This document shows, piece by piece, positions 7,716 through 16,407 of a DNA stretch of 50,918 bases; position 1 is the first letter of the stretch, and each line of letters starts with the position of its first letter. The DNA is from Chitinispirillia bacterium. GTDB lineage: Bacteria > Fibrobacterota > Chitinivibrionia > Chitinivibrionales > Chitinispirillaceae. Position numbers and translations under genes: made by a program. The notes under the pieces were generated by a model. That model had not been told where the DNA came from. It saw only the letters and a list, made by a program, of their open reading frames with translations, and did not search any database. Where the stretch lies: the NCBI GenBank assembly GCA_009784115.1, contig WRCH01000007.1, forward strand, positions 1 to 50,918, in the 5' to 3' direction.

Positions 7716-8920
7716 GTGTTACTCCCTTCAAGAAAATGACCCATTTTATCACGTTTTGTGTCAAGATATTTTTCGTTTTCATTACATGGACTTACTTCAA
7801 CAGCTACACGCTCTGTCACTTCAATGCCGTAGCCTTCAAGCCCGACTATTTTTCGCGGATTGTTTGTCATCAAGCGTAATTTACGCACGCCGAGATCGGC
7901 AAGTATCTGCGCGCCTATACCGTAATCGCGCAGATCAGGTGCAAAACCCAAATGCTCGTTCGCTTCTACAGTATCCATACCCTTGTCCTGTAGCTCGTAA
8001 GCCTTCATCTTGTTGACAAGACCTATGCCTCTGCCCTCCTGACGCAGGTATAAAATAACTCCGCCGTCAACGGCAATAGATTTCATAGCGGCTTTTAATT
8101 GATCACCGCAGTCACAGCGCCGAGATCCTAAAACATCACCTGTAAAGCATTCCGAATGAACCCTTACAAGTATGGGTTCGTTGGGGTCTATAGAACCTGA
8201 CTGGATAACAACATGCACAGCGTCTGAAAGAACTTCCTCATACGCTATCATTTGAAAAGTACCAAATTCAGTGGGAAGCCTTGTCTGAGCGGCGCGTTTG
8301 ACAAACTTTTCATGCGCCCTGCGGTAACGGATGAGATCGGCGACAGAGATAATTTTCATGTTGTGCTGTTTACTGATTTCAATGAGTTCCGGCATACGCG
8401 CCATGCTCCCGTCTTCGTTCATTATCTCACAAATCACACCTGTCGGAGTAAGCCCGGCAAGTTTCGCCATGTCAACCGACGCCTCTGTTTGACCGCTGCG
8501 CACAAGCACCCCGCCGTCGCGCGCTCTTATGGGGAACATGTGGCCGGGCATGACAAAATCAGAGTGTTTACTTTGGGGATCAGCGAGCTTTAATACGGTA
8601 TTTGATCTGTCGGACGCAGATATACCTGTTGTTGTACCCTCTTTAGCTTCAACTGAAATAGTAAAAGCTGTTTCAAAACGGGAAGTGTTTGACGGCACCA
8701 TAAGCGGTATGGCAAGTTCGTCAAGCCGCTTGGCCTCCATTGACACGCAGATAAGTCCGCGCCCGTATTTTGCCATGAAGTTTATTTTTTCAGGCGTACA
8801 CTTTTCAGACGCGAAAGCAAAATCCCCCTCGTTCTCGCGGTCTTCATCATCCACTATAATAATTATCTCACCGCTGCGATAATCATTAATAACCTCTTCT
8901 ATCTCTTTAAAACTTTTCAA
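7703..8920 (-). CDS. ribBA: Bifunctional DHBP synthase / GTP cyclohydrolase II
   Basis: A 405-residue fusion. Residues 1-205 are 3,4-dihydroxy-2-butanone-4-phosphate synthase, with [16 protein letters not shown] as the metal and substrate acid loop. Residues 206-405 are GTP cyclohydrolase II, with the zinc site C-x10-C-x-C ([17 protein letters not shown]) and the RQEGRGIGL loop. The enzyme makes both riboflavin precursors, from ribulose 5-phosphate and from GTP. The start overlaps the ribE stop as ATGA and the end overlaps ribH by 13 bases. Both halves look complete, with no missing catalytic residues. Confidence 0.97.
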   Translation of the reverse strand: MKSFKEIEEVINDYRSGEIIIIVDDEDRENEGDFAFASEKCTPEKINFMAKYGRGLICVSMEAKRLDELAIPLMVPSNTSRFETAFTISVEAKEGTTTGISASDRSNTVLKLADPQSKHSDFVMPGHMFPIRARDGGVLVRSGQTEASVDMAKLAGLTPTGVICEIMNEDGSMARMPELIEISKQHNMKIISVADLIRYRRAHEKFVKRAAQTRLPTEFGTFQMIAYEEVLSDAVHVVIQSGSIDPNEPILVRVHSECFTGDVLGSRRCDCGDQLKAAMKSIAVDGGVILYLRQEGRGIGLVNKMKAYELQDKGMDTVEANEHLGFAPDLRDYGIGAQILADLGVRKLRLMTNNPRKIVGLEGYGIEVTERVAVEVSPCNENEKYLDTKRDKMGHFLEGSNTCQP

Positions 8921-9579
8921 AATCCTAACCTTTCCATTTTTTGCAAAAGAGAATCATTACTACTCTGATTCCGCTCTGCGTTAAGTCCGCCGGATTTAAC
9001 CATTTTGTATAGATACCGGGCGAGTACGTCACATTCAATATTCACCTCGGCACCCGGTTTTTTAATTGACATAGTCGTCCTGGCCGCTGTAGCCGGAATT
9101 ATCGACACCGATATATTGCGTCCTTCCGACTTTGCGATTGTCAAGCTGATCCCGTCAACAGTGACAGAACCTTTTTCCGCCATAAACATTTCAAGCTGTG
9201 AAGGCACTTCTATGGTACGAATGATACTCACGCCGGCATGCTCATCACAAACTATCCTGCCCTTACCATCCACATGGCCTAGAACAATATGCCCGTCAAG
9301 CCGCCCGTCTGCCCGCATTGCTCTTTCAAGATTAACCCTGCGCCCGGCATTTGGTCTTGCGAGTGTAGTGCGCCGAAGCGTCTCAGATACTGCTGTAAAA
9401 AACAACTCACCGCTGCCGCCAAGTTTTTCAAGCGTTAAGCAGACTCCGTCAATGGCTACGGAAGCGCCAAGCTCAACGGTAAAATTCACCATGTCAGGCT
9501 TTACGCAAAGTTCAACGCTTTCGCCGTAAAAACGCACCCCTGCCATAGAGCCCATTGTTTCAACAAGTCCGGTGAACAT
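8917..9579 (-). CDS. ribE: Riboflavin synthase alpha subunit
   Basis: A 220-residue protein made of two lumazine-binding beta-barrel repeats. The N-terminus [10 protein letters not shown] is diagnostic. The first repeat carries [10 protein letters not shown] and the second [11 protein letters not shown], followed by a trimerising C-terminal helix (ARYLYKMV). It dismutates two molecules of 6,7-dimethyl-8-ribityllumazine to riboflavin and the pyrimidine precursor. It is the first gene of the rib operon. The 265-base stretch upstream holds a large nested inverted repeat and no recognisable FMN riboswitch. Confidence 0.96.
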   Translation of the reverse strand: MFTGLVETMGSMAGVRFYGESVELCVKPDMVNFTVELGASVAIDGVCLTLEKLGGSGELFFTAVSETLRRTTLARPNAGRRVNLERAMRADGRLDGHIVLGHVDGKGRIVCDEHAGVSIIRTIEVPSQLEMFMAEKGSVTVDGISLTIAKSEGRNISVSIIPATAARTTMSIKKPGAEVNIECDVLARYLYKMVKSGGLNAERNQSSNDSLLQKMERLGF

Positions 9580-9613
9580 TTTTAGTCAGCTTGATCCTCA
9601 AGGTTTATAGATC

Positions 9614-9689
9614 ACACGGTTAAATAGGCCGTATCGTCCGATGACCTCACGGCTGCAGTGCAGTCTGAGGGCGATGCGGCGTACCGTGT
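9614..9689. other. Nested multi-helix inverted repeat upstream of rib operon
   Basis: Four nested arms: ACACGGT 9614-9620 with ACCGTGT 9683-9689; GCCGTATCG 9628-9636 with CGATGCGGC 9672-9680; CCTCA 9645-9649 with TGAGG 9666-9670; GGCTG 9651-9655 with CAGTC 9661-9665, closing a 5-base loop. There are 26 pairs, asymmetric bulges, and two G-U pairs if read as plus-strand RNA (C-A mismatches on the minus strand). The conserved FMN-riboswitch blocks are absent. It could be an RNA element of the rib leader, a separate small RNA, or a mobile palindromic repeat. Confidence 0.5.
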
Positions 9690-9844
9690 TTATCGAGCCG
9701 CAGGCAATATTTAATCGTGTCTTCAATGATAAGCAAGTGTACAGCTTCAAATCTTGCACACTACATTAATCTAACTAAAATACTTTAAGCCGCAGGGGGA
9801 AAGATAATTACAGATGCGTATGATTGATTTTACAGGCGCCCTGT

Positions 9845-10693
9845 TCATAATATAAAAGTTCTCTCATCATACAAAAACACACGGTGTTCCAAGTAAAGTT
9901 TAAGCGCATGCAGAAGCGTGCGTTTTTCGACCGCTTTTCCGATTTGAATAAAGTGCTTGATACTTTTTGTATCTTCTACCTGCTGAACGCTTTGCCAAAT
10001 GATCGGCCCCTGATCTAAGTCAGCAGTGGCGAAATGCGCGGTTGCGCCTATTATTTTCACACCCTTTGCCCACGCCTGATGATACGGTTTTGCGCCTTTA
10101 AACGCGGGTAAAAATCCGTGGTGAATATTTACAATGCGGTATTTCCACTCGTTAGTAAAATCTTCGCTGAGGATTTGCATGTATCTGGCAAGCACAATCC
10201 CCTCTGTTTGAGAAGCGCGTAAAATCTCGTTGAATTTTTTATCTTGCTCCGGTTTTGGAATATCACTTGGAACCAAAAAGAAAGGCAGGCCGAATGATCT
10301 TGCCACAGGTTCCAAGACCGTATGATTAGATATTACGCAAGTAAATTCACAAGGCAGTGCGCCGTCTTTATGAGAGAGTAAAAGCTCGTAGAGGCAATGG
10401 CTTGTGGTGGAAACAAAGAGGGCAAGTTTTGTTTTATGCCTTGCGTCATATAATTTCCATTGTAAAGAGAACGCGTCTTCCATTTTAGAGAAGTGGGTTT
10501 CTAACTGCGCCACCGCATCGCTCTCGCACTCTATAAACGCACGCATGAAAAACATGTTTATGTCTGTTGCGGTGTGCTGCGTTAAATCTAAAATGTTGGC
10601 GCCGCTTTGAGCAATACCCTGCGTAAAAGCGGCGATAAGACCGCTTTGGTCGGGACAGATAATTTGTAAAACGAGTTTCTTTGAATTTTTCAT
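9845..10693 (-). CDS. purU: Formyltetrahydrofolate deformylase
   Basis: About 282 residues from the ATG at 10693, the length usual for PurU; an in-frame ATG at 10789 would add 32 basic residues not typical of the family. Residues 5-85 form an ACT domain (CPDQSGLIAAFTQGIAQSGANI). The rest is the formyltransferase-like catalytic domain with ISNH, the NIHHGFLPAFKGAKPYHQA segment and GATAHFATADLDQGPII, which supply the Asn-His-Asp triad. It hydrolyses 10-formyl-THF to formate and THF, balancing one-carbon pools. It is upstream of ribE on the same strand but 265 bases away, so possibly a separate transcript. Confidence 0.93.
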   Translation of the reverse strand: MKNSKKLVLQIICPDQSGLIAAFTQGIAQSGANILDLTQHTATDINMFFMRAFIECESDAVAQLETHFSKMEDAFSLQWKLYDARHKTKLALFVSTTSHCLYELLLSHKDGALPCEFTCVISNHTVLEPVARSFGLPFFLVPSDIPKPEQDKKFNEILRASQTEGIVLARYMQILSEDFTNEWKYRIVNIHHGFLPAFKGAKPYHQAWAKGVKIIGATAHFATADLDQGPIIWQSVQQVEDTKSIKHFIQIGKAVEKRTLLHALKLYLEHRVFLYDERTFIL

Positions 10694-10864
10694 AAGCTTT
10701 CTAAAATAAGTTTTGCGGAAAGCGTCATTAAGCATTTTTCGTACAATAGTTCTATTTTTCTCTTGCGTAAGAGCGTGCAATTTTGCCATTTTATAAGTAT
10801 CTTACATTTGGTTCTCATCTCTCTGTAGTGAATTTAACCCAAAAAACTCAGAAGGAGTTATCTC

Positions 10865-11323
10865 ATGGCTAGTATCAACAAGGTCATTCTCATAGGAAAC
10901 TTAGGCAGAGATCCGGAAATGCGTTTTACCCCGGCAGGCAAACCGGTCACTAATTTCACCATCGCAACAACTGAGCGCTGGACAGATAAGAACGGCCAAA
11001 AACAGGAACGCACCGAATGGCACAGAATTGTGTTTTGGGGCAGACAGGCAGAAGTGGCTAATCAGTACCTCAAAAAGGGGAGCAGCTGTTATGTTGAAGG
11101 GCGTCTTACCACCCGCTCATGGGAAGATAAAGACAAAGTGAAACGCTACAGCACAGAAATAGAGGGTCTTACGCTCCAGCTTCTTAGCAGCGGCGGCGGC
11201 GGAGGCAGCCGCGGTGATTATGCTCAGCCGCCGGTTGACGATTATTTCGACTCCCGCCCCGATCCTGTAGAGCAGCGTGCCGGCAGCGAGCCTGATATCG
11301 GCGGGGATGATTTGCCGTTTTAG
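10865..11323 (+). CDS. ssb: Single-stranded DNA-binding protein
   Basis: A 152-residue SSB. Residues 1-105 are the OB fold ([20 protein letters not shown], then [20 protein letters not shown] and [13 protein letters not shown]-type strands). A glycine-rich linker ([15 protein letters not shown]) follows, and the acidic tip ends DIGGDDLPF, which recruits replication and repair partners. It binds ssDNA as a tetramer. An AGAAGGAG RBS lies upstream. The gene is divergent from purU and is followed directly by an intergenic two-hairpin element that may end its transcript. Confidence 0.97.
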   Translation: MASINKVILIGNLGRDPEMRFTPAGKPVTNFTIATTERWTDKNGQKQERTEWHRIVFWGRQAEVANQYLKKGSSCYVEGRLTTRSWEDKDKVKRYSTEIEGLTLQLLSSGGGGGSRGDYAQPPVDDYFDSRPDPVEQRAGSEPDIGGDDLPF

Positions 11324-11327
11324 AGAG

Positions 11328-11376
11328 CGGCGGGTTAAAATCCGCCGTTACCAAGCGTGCGACCCCTCCGGGGTGC
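11328..11376 (-). repeat. Two-hairpin intergenic element, copy B
   Basis: CGGCGG-GTTAAAAT-CCGCCG at 11328-11347 and GC-gaCCCC-tcc-GGGG-tGC at 11359-11376. On the minus strand this gives the same order as copies A, C and D: CCCC/GGGG hairpin, about 11-nt linker, then a hairpin with a TTTTAACC core. It begins five bases after the ssb stop and could act as a terminator or mRNA 3'-end protector. Confidence 0.5.
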
Positions 11377-11439
11377 TGCGCTTGATGGTCCCGGGTTTCC
11401 TGCACGGGGTTTAAAGGGCACAGAAGAATTGAATTAACA

Positions 11440-12672
11440 ATGAGTATCAGTATTATTATCCTTTCCAGTTGTTGCGTTGTTTTCTTAGCGGTTTCGGCGT
11501 TTATCTCCGCGTCTGAAACCGCTTTGTTCTCTATCCCGCGGGAGCGCATCGGTACGTTTGAAAAGCATGAGGCGCGCTCTCGCCGGTTGATTTATTCGCT
11601 TCTTGCGGATGGCCAAAGGACTCTTATGATGATCCTCCTGGCCAATATTTTTGTAAACCTGACTCTTGCCGGTCTCATTAACTCTCTTTTGGCGGAGCTT
11701 TTAGGCCGCGACGCTACGCTTGTTGGTTTTATTGCCGCAACGATGATCATAATTGCCTTTGGTGAAGTACTTCCAAAAAACGGAGCTCTAAATAGAAACG
11801 AAGCAATCGCGGCTCTTGCCTCTCCGGTTTGGCACTATCTCAAAATTTTTTCATCTCCGCTGCTTGATCTGTTTCAAAAGATAAATCAATTTTTTCTTGA
11901 ACGGCTCTCGGTTCATCTGAAACGGCCTACGCCGTTTATTACACTTGACGAACTCAAGTCTGCTGTGCATAACTCGCTTAAACAGGGTGTAATTTCCAAA
12001 TGGGAGCAAAATGTTATAACAGGTCTTCTTGACAAAGGCGCCCAGCCTGTCAAGCGCTATATGCTTCACCGCTCTCAGACGCTTCTTTTGCCGCAGGACT
12101 GTACTGTTCATGAAGCAGTTAGCTCGCTCTCCCGCAGCGGTCAGACAGCAGCGCTTCTCACCCGCGGACGGAGCCGTCAGATAACGGGCCTTGTCCGTTT
12201 GCCGCAGCTTTTGGCCGCGTCTCCCAAGTCCCGCTGCCGCAAACTCGCAGTCTCCCCCGAATGGGTGCCTGAGACGCTTGAGGTTGCAGATCTCATAAGC
12301 TTTATGTTTACTCAAAAGCTTAGAGTTGTGTGTGTGCTTGATGAATTCGGAAGTTTTTGCGGATTATTTTCGCTGTCTGATGGACTTAAGAGAGTTATGC
12401 AGTTTCGCACGGAGCGTCCCGCTCAGGAAAACACAGGGCTTTCTACCAAAGTTTTTTCCGGTTTACAGGAGATAGAGGAGATGGCGGAGTGGCTTCCGGA
12501 CGCGCTTATTACCGCGTCTTCGGATGTACGCACACTCAACGGACTGCTTACACGGTATCTTGGAAGAATCCCAAAAACAGGCGAACGGTTTGCGGTTGAT
12601 GGGTGGAATTTTTATATTATGAGTTCAGGGCTTACAAAGATAGAATCTGTGCTTATCAGAAAAAGTGAATAG
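11440..12672 (+). CDS. CNNM/CorC-type membrane protein with CBS domains
   Basis: A 410-residue protein. Residues 1-170 form a DUF21/CNNM transmembrane domain: SAFISASETALFSIPRERI carries the conserved S-E-T-A-L-F motif, followed by LMMILLANIFVNLTLAGL and IIIAFGEVLPK. Residues about 205-320 are a degenerate CBS pair (MLHRSQTLLLPQD to VCVLDEFGSFCGLFSLSDGL). The end (about 335-410) is a CorC/HlyC domain (GERFAVDGWNFYIMSSG). The family is linked to magnesium or cobalt efflux and resistance. The RBS is weak. The next gene starts 38 bases downstream beyond a GC-rich hairpin. Confidence 0.85.
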   Translation: MSISIIILSSCCVVFLAVSAFISASETALFSIPRERIGTFEKHEARSRRLIYSLLADGQRTLMMILLANIFVNLTLAGLINSLLAELLGRDATLVGFIAATMIIIAFGEVLPKNGALNRNEAIAALASPVWHYLKIFSSPLLDLFQKINQFFLERLSVHLKRPTPFITLDELKSAVHNSLKQGVISKWEQNVITGLLDKGAQPVKRYMLHRSQTLLLPQDCTVHEAVSSLSRSGQTAALLTRGRSRQITGLVRLPQLLAASPKSRCRKLAVSPEWVPETLEVADLISFMFTQKLRVVCVLDEFGSFCGLFSLSDGLKRVMQFRTERPAQENTGLSTKVFSGLQEIEEMAEWLPDALITASSDVRTLNGLLTRYLGRIPKTGERFAVDGWNFYIMSSGLTKIESVLIRKSE

Positions 12673-12676
12673 GGCG

Positions 12677-12693
12677 GGGGCGGGCCCCGCCCC
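12677..12693. terminator. GC-rich hairpin
   Basis: GGGGCG-GGCCC-CGCCCC forms a very stable six-pair stem with a five-base loop immediately after the CNNM gene. There is no T-run, so it is at best a factor-dependent terminator or an mRNA 3'-end stabiliser. Confidence 0.4.
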
Positions 12694-12710
12694 AAATGAA
12701 AGGATTGGAT

Positions 12711-13346
12711 ATGAGTGTTGAAGTATTACTTATGGCAGTGCTTATAGCATTAACTATTGTTGCATATATGATTGCCATTAACGCGCGCGGGATGTGGCGT
12801 CTTATGTTGTCTTTCCTTTTTGCGAGCTGTATGCTTGGAGGAACGGTGTGGGTTATTGTAGAGCATTACAGCGAAACATCAAGAGTCGCGATGCAGAAAG
12901 AGCGGCGTAAATTTGAGAATGAAATACGAGCCGCGGAGGAGCGTTTGCAAAGCAAAGGAGAGGCTTTGGAGCGTACAAACAGCGCGTCGGCAGTACTGCC
13001 TATTATTTCGCAGGCTAACGGTTATGCCTCTTTACTCATAAGAGAAAGGCTTCACGATCCTGATTTGAGTCACGATCAGTTAGTAGCGCGGGCAACGCAA
13101 ACACAGCAGCAGATCGAAAGATTACAAAATGAGATCAGGATATCGGCACAGATTGTTAATCAATTCCCCGAAGCCGCTAAACTTATAGAAAGCGCCATGA
13201 CGCATCTTTTGGAAGCGTGCCGTTTTTACCGGCAGTATTATTTTGCCGAAAACAGCGCGGAGGAGCGGCGGATAGAGAGTCTGCTTCGTCAAAACGCCCG
13301 CAGCGCTCAGGATGCGCTTGTGAGGGCTGCTTCGAGTATTAAGTAA
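12711..13346 (+). CDS. Membrane-anchored coiled-coil protein
   Basis: A 211-residue protein. The ATG at 12711 is chosen over one 15 bases earlier because AAAGGA then lies at proper RBS distance. Two transmembrane helices (about residues 5-25 and 32-54) are followed by a long charged helix (KERRKFENEIRAAEERLQSKG) and a helical bundle up to residue 211 with heptad patterns. No family is recognised. It lies head-on to the FliK-like gene (25 bases between stops) and downstream of the CNNM gene. A role in envelope or flagellar function is only a guess from position. Confidence 0.65.
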   Translation: MSVEVLLMAVLIALTIVAYMIAINARGMWRLMLSFLFASCMLGGTVWVIVEHYSETSRVAMQKERRKFENEIRAAEERLQSKGEALERTNSASAVLPIISQANGYASLLIRERLHDPDLSHDQLVARATQTQQQIERLQNEIRISAQIVNQFPEAAKLIESAMTHLLEACRFYRQYYFAENSAEERRIESLLRQNARSAQDALVRAASSIK

Positions 13347-13370
13347 TTTCACAGTGTAAAACCGGCGAGA

Positions 13371-16217
13371 TTAAGCATCAATATCAATCTTGCCGGCCTT
13401 ACGTTTTTTCTTCTCCCCGCCGCCTGTCTCTGTATCACCCATTTTTTGTATCCGCTTGCTTCTAAACTCAAGCACAGTTCCCGGCAATCCCGCTTCCGAC
13501 AACGCCTCACGTATCTGTGATGATTGATCTATAAACCACTTTTTTGTACCGGCTCTCTCAAACTGAAAAGATATTTTCAAATTAGCAGGCGGATAAAAAT
13601 CAAGATGCGCTCCAACTTCGCCGAGCGTGGATGGAGCTACATTCAGATATACAGAAACGTGACCATCGCTGTTTTTCTTTTTTGAGTCTTTTCGATCCTT
13701 TAAAAATTTGACATGTACCTCTGTCCACTCCTCGCCGATCTTTACAGGCAGCGCAACTATTTGCTGCTGCGTATCTCCGGCGCCGCGGGTTTGAGCGGAT
13801 AACAATTGCAGGGTTTCAAGTCCTCTTGCCGCGTTTTGAATTGCGCTTCTTAAAATGTCGGAACCAAGAGTGTGCGCGTTTTGCTGCGGGGATTGCGTTG
13901 ATTCCGGTTTTACATTTTGACTTTGTGCGTTTTGCTGCTCTAACGCTCTTGTGTTTTCACCCTGCATGGAGGTGAGCTCTTTCAAAACAAATTTCAATTT
14001 TTCAGTAAGCATCTCAGAGCTTTCATACGTTTTCTGTTCAAGAGTTTGAACAATATTGCGCAAAGCGGTTTCAGTTTCAGGTGATAACCGCAGATTTTCG
14101 GGGAGATGCGAAGTTGTAGTGTTAAGCTCTTTCACAGCCGAAAAAATCTCCTGAAGCGCTCTTGACACATCCATCATAAGGTCTAAGCGGAAACTATCAA
14201 TACTCTGCCGATTGGCAAGCAGGAGCCGTTCGTTTATGTTTGACGATTCAAGAAGCGAGATGCGGTTTTGCAGATCAAGCGATGAAAATACCTCTTGAAA
14301 TCCGGTGCGGATTTTTTCCGTTTCGCTCCATATGTTATGCGTAAAATTCAAAAGTTGATTGCCCGTTACTTTATCATTGATAACTTTTGTATCATTTGTT
14401 AATTGCATCGTAAGTTTTTCAATTGACTCCTGAGCAGCCGTGATACGTGAAAAGAGAGCGTTTGTATCCATTGAATCGCTTCGCGGTTTTGGCATGGAGA
14501 GCAAGCGCTCATAAAAATTTTGCGAAACAGGAAATGTTTGCGGATCAACAGGCAGGACGCTATTCACAGAAGAAACGCTTGCGTGGATAGTTTTAAGAAG
14601 CGCTGCTTTTTGCTCAAAGTTAAGTTCATTTTTGTTGACTCCATCCGAAACGGAAACAACCGTTTTTTCAAGAGTGTTCATTATTTTCATCAAGACATCT
14701 GCTTTTATTTCGCTGGGAATGATTCGTTGAGCAGCTTCTGTTTTTTCAGTGTTGCTAACAGCATTGTTAAAACTTGTTGATGATTGAACCTGATTATTTT
14801 CTTTATAAACGATTGAAGCAAGTGGCGATTGAATTTGGTTGATAATCTCCTTAATCGTAGCGGTTTTTGTATTGATCACCGCGGCGGTCTCTTTTGCGTC
14901 TCCCCCAATCAACGCTTTCACCGCCGCGTCTGTCAACTCTGAAAATGCTATTTTTATGAGAGCCTGCGGCGTTGGTTGTTTTGATGATTCTTGCTGTGAT
15001 GCAGAAATTTGCGCATCTGATGTTTTTGGAGAAAGGCTGTTATGATTATGAACCATTTCAAGTTCTTTATAGGCAATCGTTGGAAATTTGCTTAAAAAAT
15101 CGCTGACAAGTTTTTGCGCTTCCGCAGACGTCGTTTGCGGGATGATAATTTGTCCTGATAATTCTAATTTACCAAGAACATCAAGCAGTTTTGACGGCGC
15201 GGAAGAAAATGTGGATGTGCAAAGGTTTTCAATCAATACACTGCGGTTCAATCCGGCGGCGCTAAGTTTATCTTCTGTAAGAAAAAAAATCTCCGGTGAT
15301 AGCGATCCTTTAGCGGCATCCGGCAAAAAGTTTGCACTCATAGCATTTAATACTTGAAACTGCCGTGCTACATCCTGCGCTTCTGCCAAAGGAATCCGCA
15401 TGGCAAGTTTTTCGATTAACTGCGGATTATCCATAATCAGCCGAACCCACTGATTTAATTTTTCTAATTGCACCTGTGAAGCTGGGTCTATAGATATGTT
15501 ACGACTTTGTAACTGTGTATCTAACGCTTTTAAAATATGAAGATTAAGTTCGCCGCGCTCTGTGAACAGCTGTTCAAAAAAAGCAACCGGCAGCGACCGC
15601 AAAACATTGCTTGCAAAATTTGAATGCAGCTCTTCAATAACCTTTTGTAAATTTTCACTTGTAACAGCGGTAACAACCTGCTGACCATTAACCGAACTAA
15701 GCCGCACGGCCGCGTAGTCTTTTGCCTCGCCGGATATTTCCCGCAATACTTTATCAACAAGCTCACGATTTTTTGCTGAATTTGTTTTATAGAGTCCATC
15801 CTCAAAAATTTTTTCAGGCGCGACTGCGAAATCCACGCTTTTTTGTGCAGTTTGTACTTGTCCGCCAGTCTCTTTCACGCCGGTTTTATCTGATGTATCT
15901 GACGCCGCCAGTTCGCTCTTAGTGAAAAGGTCTGTAGGAAATTGCTTTAGTAATTGAGATTTTAACAGTTGCGAAGGGTCGGATGAACCGCCGTCTGGCA
16001 GTACAACTATTTTACCCTCTGATGGATTAACCAAAACATTTTGTCCGGCACTAAGACTAACACTTCCCTCAGTACGCACGGCAAACTCCCGTCCGCTTTG
16101 CGTCTTGAGCAGATATCCGCCTCCATCATCAAGCACGCGTACAACGGAGGCGCGTATAAAGCCGCCCTCCTGTTTTGAGTTTGGGGATAATGGGTTTGAG
16201 TTTAGGTTTTCTATCAT
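13371..16217 (-). CDS. FliK-like flagellar hook-length control protein
   Basis: A 948-residue protein. Residues 1-90 form a small folded domain (FIRASVVRVLDDGGGYLLKT, GQNVLVNPSEGKIVVLPDGG). A long low-complexity and helical central region, rich in Q, S, N and T, could serve as the molecular ruler. A C-terminal domain at about 830-925 (VSVYLNVAPSTLGEVGAHLD, then LKISFQFE and IREALSEAGLPGTVLEF) matches the Flg_hook/FliK C-terminal layout. The basic tail ends KKKRKAGKIDIDA. FliK is exported and switches the flagellar export gate from hook to filament substrates. It is about twice the usual length of FliK. No other structural flagellar gene is adjacent. Confidence 0.7.
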   Translation of the reverse strand: MIENLNSNPLSPNSKQEGGFIRASVVRVLDDGGGYLLKTQSGREFAVRTEGSVSLSAGQNVLVNPSEGKIVVLPDGGSSDPSQLLKSQLLKQFPTDLFTKSELAASDTSDKTGVKETGGQVQTAQKSVDFAVAPEKIFEDGLYKTNSAKNRELVDKVLREISGEAKDYAAVRLSSVNGQQVVTAVTSENLQKVIEELHSNFASNVLRSLPVAFFEQLFTERGELNLHILKALDTQLQSRNISIDPASQVQLEKLNQWVRLIMDNPQLIEKLAMRIPLAEAQDVARQFQVLNAMSANFLPDAAKGSLSPEIFFLTEDKLSAAGLNRSVLIENLCTSTFSSAPSKLLDVLGKLELSGQIIIPQTTSAEAQKLVSDFLSKFPTIAYKELEMVHNHNSLSPKTSDAQISASQQESSKQPTPQALIKIAFSELTDAAVKALIGGDAKETAAVINTKTATIKEIINQIQSPLASIVYKENNQVQSSTSFNNAVSNTEKTEAAQRIIPSEIKADVLMKIMNTLEKTVVSVSDGVNKNELNFEQKAALLKTIHASVSSVNSVLPVDPQTFPVSQNFYERLLSMPKPRSDSMDTNALFSRITAAQESIEKLTMQLTNDTKVINDKVTGNQLLNFTHNIWSETEKIRTGFQEVFSSLDLQNRISLLESSNINERLLLANRQSIDSFRLDLMMDVSRALQEIFSAVKELNTTTSHLPENLRLSPETETALRNIVQTLEQKTYESSEMLTEKLKFVLKELTSMQGENTRALEQQNAQSQNVKPESTQSPQQNAHTLGSDILRSAIQNAARGLETLQLLSAQTRGAGDTQQQIVALPVKIGEEWTEVHVKFLKDRKDSKKKNSDGHVSVYLNVAPSTLGEVGAHLDFYPPANLKISFQFERAGTKKWFIDQSSQIREALSEAGLPGTVLEFRSKRIQKMGDTETGGGEKKKRKAGKIDIDA

Positions 16218-16407
16218 CGCAAAAAAGGCTTCTATTAAAAATTAATGGACTAAACTAAATATATACTATATAATATTATATATCGGCAAAGATGTAAATA
16301 AATTAATGATACGTTTTTTAAATTCCGATTGTAATTTGCCGTCATCCGTCTCTATTTTGATTTTTAACTATTCAACTATTAAATATTTAATGTTGTATGG
16401 AGGGAGC

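Noticed and set aside
9580-9844. FMN riboswitch upstream of ribE
   Set aside because: The conserved blocks of the RFN element are not found on the minus strand; only a different nested stem is present.
16260-16310. Sigma-28 promoter for the FliK-like gene
   Set aside because: GCCGATAT occurs on the minus strand, but the -35 region (TTAATTTA) does not match well; left as a weak possibility only.
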